A stretch of 64,000 nt of DNA, taken from the NCBI RefSeq assembly GCF_030908545.1, contig NZ_CP133083.1:186001-250000 (forward strand), in the 5' to 3' direction. Both the position numbers and the translations under genes were made by a program. Origin of the DNA: Nitrosomonas sp. sh817. GTDB lineage: Bacteria; Pseudomonadota; Gammaproteobacteria; Burkholderiales; Nitrosomonadaceae. Below, in pieces: positions 60,655-64,000 of this stretch. The number at the start of each line of letters is the position of its first letter. Position 1 is the stretch's first letter. The notes under the pieces are model-generated. The model had not been told where the DNA came from. It did no database searches and saw nothing but the letters and a program-made list of their open reading frames with translations.

Positions 60655-61487
60655 TATATTTCTTCGTTTAAAGCAATTCGTCGGCACATTTTTTCAACAA
60701 TCAACTCACTTAGTACAGATTTACTAAAATCATGGATATCATTCAGATGGTTTTCGATTATTGAAAATGGATTTTCAGTGTTATCTAACGGTATATAAGA
60801 TGGTTGATTGAATTGATCGGTAACAGTGATAGCAATTGATACGATTTTTTTTTGTCCTTCAGGTTTTATATCATCAATATAATCAATATTAACATTTAAT
60901 AATCTTTTTGTATGATCATCAGCTCGGATAAATACCCCTGTATGGCTGTGCCATAGTTCTTTTGTTCCGAAAATATGATTACAGATATATTTTGAATCCT
61001 CTCGAATTAAAAATTTAGGATTGCATTCATCAGGAATGCCTTTCCAGACAAATTTATCAGAATAATTCAAACCTATTGCGATCAGGTTACCGTCATTAGA
61101 TAGGTATGTTGGTAATAATTCCTTAAAATATAAACTGGCTTTTCCCCAAATTTTCTCCCACCTTGTATAACTGGTTGTTATAAAAGTTATTGATGATCTT
61201 TCTATACGTAGTTCATCTACGACAGTTCCATCAGGCGCTACCCTTCTTAAGCCAATTCCCATACTAATAGGGGGATGATGTGTTACGGCGCCTTGTTTTT
61301 CAATAGGAATGCTCAATCCCTGCTTTGCCATTTCTACTTTTCCTGGCAAATCATCTTTAAATTTTTCTGAAAGTTTATAAGCTTCCATTAGTGATAAATC
61401 ATCAAGCAAACGATTAAATTCTACGATAATAGCGACCTGTTCAATTGCATGGGCGTCATGAATAGGTTCAAAGCCTTGTTCATTCAT
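60654..61487 (-). CDS. TIGR04255-like protein, first gene of AT-rich cassette
   Basis: 277 residues. SITFITTSYTRWEKIWGKAS and the following NDGNLIAIGLNYSDKFVWKG match the pattern of sporadically distributed TIGR04255 proteins (a strand, a W-containing helix, then a strand before a conserved R/N). The C-terminus DIHDFSKSVLSELIVEKMCRR also fits. The biochemical role of that family is not known to me. Starts the three-gene unit; upstream sequence is very AT-rich. Confidence 0.6.
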   Translation of the reverse strand: MNEQGFEPIHDAHAIEQVAIIVEFNRLLDDLSLMEAYKLSEKFKDDLPGKVEMAKQGLSIPIEKQGAVTHHPPISMGIGLRRVAPDGTVVDELRIERSSITFITTSYTRWEKIWGKASLYFKELLPTYLSNDGNLIAIGLNYSDKFVWKGIPDECNPKFLIREDSKYICNHIFGTKELWHSHTGVFIRADDHTKRLLNVNIDYIDDIKPEGQKKIVSIAITVTDQFNQPSYIPLDNTENPFSIIENHLNDIHDFSKSVLSELIVEKMCRRIALNEEI

Positions 61488-61588
61488 AAGTAATATTGAA
61501 TATCAAAATTTGATAATGTACTAATTCTATATTGAAAGTATCAATTACTAAAATTGAAACAGAACCCATGTATTGAGATAATTTATAT

Positions 61589-61627
61589 GGCTCTAGACTA
61601 ACAGATTGTTTTTGCTAGTTTAGAGCC
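61589..61627. terminator. stem-loop between cassette and membrane gene
   Basis: GGCTCTAGACTA and TAGTTTAGAGCC pair over 12 bp with one G-T pair around a 15-base loop, just past the end of the membrane-protein gene at 61637. No T-tract follows on the minus strand, so termination is plausible but weak. Confidence 0.5.
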
Positions 61628-61636
61628 TTTGAATGT

Positions 61637-62800
61637 TTACTTTTCTTCAACCACCACATTCTTCTTAACAATCGCCTGCGACCGTTCGATTTTCACTGTG
61701 TCTTTTTTGATCTGTTCAAGGGTTTTACCGTCCGCCTGGGTGGTGTATTTGATGCTGATGCTGTGTTCGCCGACCGGGACGTTGCTGAGCATGAAGAATC
61801 CTTGATCGTCGGCTATCGTATGAATTTGCGGCGATTCGGATAGGAAAACCTCGGTTTTCAGCGGAGTGAAGTTCTTGAATGCTATTACCCCGGCAATCGC
61901 ACCGTATTGGGGTCCTTCGGCGCTTGCGGGAGAAATTTTATTGGCGACCGAGCGTACCATCAGCAAGATGGTTTCCGAGGCGAATCCGGCGACGAATGCC
62001 AGCGCCACCGAGTTGGTCAGATTGCTCGGTTCGATCAAGTAATAGGCCAGAATCGCCAGGAAAGGAGCGGAGATGAATTGCACGATCTGAAAAATCAGGT
62101 GCTCGCGGAATTCGTATTGCGTCAGGCGCGGTTGATGTTTGGTGGCGATATGTTCATCGCTGACCTGGCAGGCCGTTGCTTTTTTCTTTCCTTGCTCTTC
62201 TTCTTCGTCGCAATGGTTAATATAACCGCCGATGTTGATCACCCAGGTGCCGACCACTTTTTCCGGCGGTTGTTGCTCGCCCTTTGTATTGAGCCTGGGT
62301 TTGAAACAGCTTAAATGCTTGTCTTTATTGTCGAGCGAACAGCCGATGAAAACGGCGATCGGTTGATCACGCAGCGTTTCTATGGGTTTATTTTTGAATT
62401 CATTGATAAATGGATAAAAAGTCAGCAGCAGCGACAGCAGCATGAAGCTATAAGCAAAGATCATCCATTTATAACGCTGATGCGACCGTTGCTTTTCCAG
62501 TGTTTCCTTTTCCTCCGGTGTAATTCCTTCAGCCGGGATATAAGCGATGGGATCAGCGAAAATTTGCACGAAAATGATGCAGGTGAAAATGACACCCGGC
62601 AAAATCGGAATGGTGAATGCATCCGATTCCTGGTTGGCGCGAAACAGGGCGATGGCAAAGTACACCAGATTAAAGCCATACGCCAGAAACCAAAACCATT
62701 GCTGGCGGACGATTTTCGGTAAAAGCGTTATCAGGGGGTCGAACAGGTTACCGGCTGGATTGGGCTGCTTGGTCTTGTCGGGCGTTTTATGGTCATTCAT
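61637..62800 (-). CDS. membrane protein with C-terminal carboxypeptidase-regulatory-like domain
   Basis: 387 residues, family not recognised. Membrane segments at about 32-53, 64-82, 112-131 and 238-275; a loop between (about 150-225) with paired Cys (GCSLDN, SCFKPR, NHCDEEEEQ, ACQVSD). The final 85 residues (AIAGVIAFKNFTPLKTEVFL, then DDQGFFMLSNVPVGEHSISIKY) form a beta-sandwich of the carboxypeptidase-regulatory-like type. It is divergent from the DUF4239-like gene. Role unknown. Confidence 0.75.
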   Translation of the reverse strand: MNDHKTPDKTKQPNPAGNLFDPLITLLPKIVRQQWFWFLAYGFNLVYFAIALFRANQESDAFTIPILPGVIFTCIIFVQIFADPIAYIPAEGITPEEKETLEKQRSHQRYKWMIFAYSFMLLSLLLTFYPFINEFKNKPIETLRDQPIAVFIGCSLDNKDKHLSCFKPRLNTKGEQQPPEKVVGTWVINIGGYINHCDEEEEQGKKKATACQVSDEHIATKHQPRLTQYEFREHLIFQIVQFISAPFLAILAYYLIEPSNLTNSVALAFVAGFASETILLMVRSVANKISPASAEGPQYGAIAGVIAFKNFTPLKTEVFLSESPQIHTIADDQGFFMLSNVPVGEHSISIKYTTQADGKTLEQIKKDTVKIERSQAIVKKNVVVEEK

Positions 62801-63000
62801 CGTCTTGATCCTTTCTTATTGTCCACGGTGAGTCAAACAATCCGGTGAAGCGATTAGCCGTCCAATTTCAACGGGCTTGCCAAGGTTTTTATCGTATCTT
62901 CGTAGAATTGGCAATAAGCAACGGATAAATTTTGTAAAATTCCGTAAACCGCATTGCCGGGAATTCTCCGGAACCGTTCATTTTCATACAGGAAGCATGC

Positions 63001-63795
63001 ATGATGAATTTTACGTTTATTCCCATCGTCGTCGGAATCAGTCTGTTTCTCGGCATGTTGCTGTTTTATGTAATGGGCAGGAGACTCGGATTCAAGCACT
63101 TTAACAAAGATGCGGAAACAGACGGCAAGCCGAGTGCCGGTACGATTGAAGCCGCTATTTTTGCGCTGTTCGGATTGTTAATCGCGTTTACGTTCTCCGG
63201 TGCTGCGTCAAGATTTGACGACCGTCGTCATTTGATCGCCGAAGAGACCAACGCCATTGGTACCGCATATTTGCGTTTGGATATCGTCGATGCGGATGCA
63301 CGCGCCGAGCTGCAGGCATTGTTCCGCCGTTATACCGATTCTCGTTTGAAATACTACAAAAGACTTCCGGACGTTGAAGCGGCACAGCACGAATGGAATA
63401 ACAGCATGGTGCTGCAGAATACGATCTGGACGCAGGCAGTGGCAGCGTGTCGCACGCAAACCGTTCCATCTGCTTGCGTGGTGGTGCTTCCGGCGCTGAA
63501 CGCGATGATCGACATTACCACGACGCGCAAGATGGCAATGATGATGCACCCGCCCAAAATCATTTTTGTGCTGCTGTTTGTGTTTGCCTACGGCTGTTCA
63601 TTCATTGCCGGTTATGGCACAGCCAGGAATCCGTCGCACCGCTGGGTGCATCCGATGGTGTTTGCCACAATGACGGCGATTGCGGTGTATGTCATCGTCG
63701 ACATCGAGTATCCACGGTTTGGCGTGATCCGCGTGGATGCGGCGGATCAGATTCTGATCGAACTGCGTGAGAGCATGAACCGGAAAGCCGAATGA
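63001..63795 (+). CDS. DUF4239/bestrophin-like membrane protein
   Basis: 264 residues with two N-terminal helices (about 5-24 and 46-67) and two C-terminal ones (about 185-207 and 217-235). Conserved stretches GTIEAAIFALFGLLIAFTFSGAASRFDDRR and EETNAIGTAYLRLD are typical of the DUF4239 family, distant relatives of bestrophin-type channels. Transport function is not established. It is convergent with mutL. Confidence 0.85.
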   Translation: MMNFTFIPIVVGISLFLGMLLFYVMGRRLGFKHFNKDAETDGKPSAGTIEAAIFALFGLLIAFTFSGAASRFDDRRHLIAEETNAIGTAYLRLDIVDADARAELQALFRRYTDSRLKYYKRLPDVEAAQHEWNNSMVLQNTIWTQAVAACRTQTVPSACVVVLPALNAMIDITTTRKMAMMMHPPKIIFVLLFVFAYGCSFIAGYGTARNPSHRWVHPMVFATMTAIAVYVIVDIEYPRFGVIRVDAADQILIELRESMNRKAE

Positions 63796-63830
63796 TTCCG
63801 GATTTGCCGGAATTCTATCAGCGAAACCGG

Positions 63831-64000
63831 CTATTTCCCGCGCATGAACAATTTATCCAGCTCGGCCAGGCTGGTTTCAAACCAAGTTGGCCGTCCGTGA
63901 TTGCATTGACCGGCGCGTTCGGTTTGTTCCATGTCGCGCAGCAACGCGTTCATTTCTTCGAGTGTTAACTGACGGTTAGCGCGTACTGCACCGTGGCATG
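63831..64000 (-). CDS. mutL: DNA mismatch repair protein MutL (C-terminal end only)
   Basis: The minus strand reads [20 protein letters not shown] and [20 protein letters not shown], then RGK-stop, the C-terminal dimerisation domain end of MutL with its conserved ACH and CNHGRPT motifs. The rest of the gene lies beyond the window. Confidence 0.93.
   Translation of the reverse strand, partial: CHGAVRANRQLTLEEMNALLRDMEQTERAGQCNHGRPTWFETSLAELDKLFMRGK

Overview
This window reads as the chromosome of a chemolithoautotrophic betaproteobacterium, most likely an ammonia oxidiser of the Nitrosomonas group. That is inference from the gene set: red-type form I RuBisCO with its CbbX activase and a divergent CbbR, a PPi-dependent phosphofructokinase beside a membrane H+-pyrophosphatase, PEP carboxylase, PEP synthase with its regulatory kinase, and betaproteobacterial blocks such as hemC-hemD-hemY and pilC-pilD-coaE-zapD. 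No ammonia monooxygenase gene is present, so the genus is not proven. No rRNA, tRNA, CRISPR array or complete insertion sequence was seen.

Layout. 1-10.4 kb: copper/heavy-metal cluster on the minus strand (CusB- and CusC-like efflux genes, a small Cys/His-rich exported protein, then a MerR-type promoter driving DUF4396 - cueR - exported TPR protein), interrupted by a 1442-residue NACHT-like ATPase with a C-terminal PD-(D/E)XK-like motif, a candidate anti-phage protein. 10.5-16.9 kb: CHASE2 adenylate cyclase, a FecR-TPR-beta-barrel protein and a small protein with a Cys-bounded tail, ending in a strong terminator. 17-26 kb: PPi and adenylate metabolism (hppA, PPi-PFK, adk with an apparent ATT start codon), then recA-recX-OB-fold protein-alaS. 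26.1-29.7 kb: an accessory islet downstream of alaS with an alaS 3'-end copy, three hic loci (one reduced to hicB plus a hicA stub), an intact MntA-type antitoxin beside a truncated hepT, and an AT-rich ParA-like gene under a 40-bp operator-like palindrome. 29.8-34.3 kb: pilU, pilT and two HDOD regulators. 34.5-40 kb: ferredoxin, coaD, rsmD, an inactive M16 homologue, ppc. 40-49 kb: heme synthesis genes, a flavin reductase, an SDR protein, pilC-pilD-coaE-zapD. 49.4-59.3 kb: a diguanylate cyclase, then the Calvin cycle locus (cbbL-cbbS-43-codon ORF-cbbX-unknown, with divergent cbbR) followed by ppsA-ppsR. 59.5-61.5 kb: an AT-rich, translationally coupled three-gene cassette of unknown function. 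61.6-64 kb: two membrane proteins and the 3' end of mutL.

How the genes fit together. RuBisCO, PEP carboxylase, PEP synthase and PPi-PFK sit at carbon entry and the PEP/fructose-phosphate nodes. HppA and PPi-PFK both use pyrophosphate, which suits an organism with little energy to spare. The accessory parts (NACHT gene, toxin-antitoxin islet, three-gene cassette) lie between core blocks. The two best candidates for an undescribed system are the three-gene cassette and the NACHT-nuclease gene. All family assignments come from reading motifs; no database search was run.
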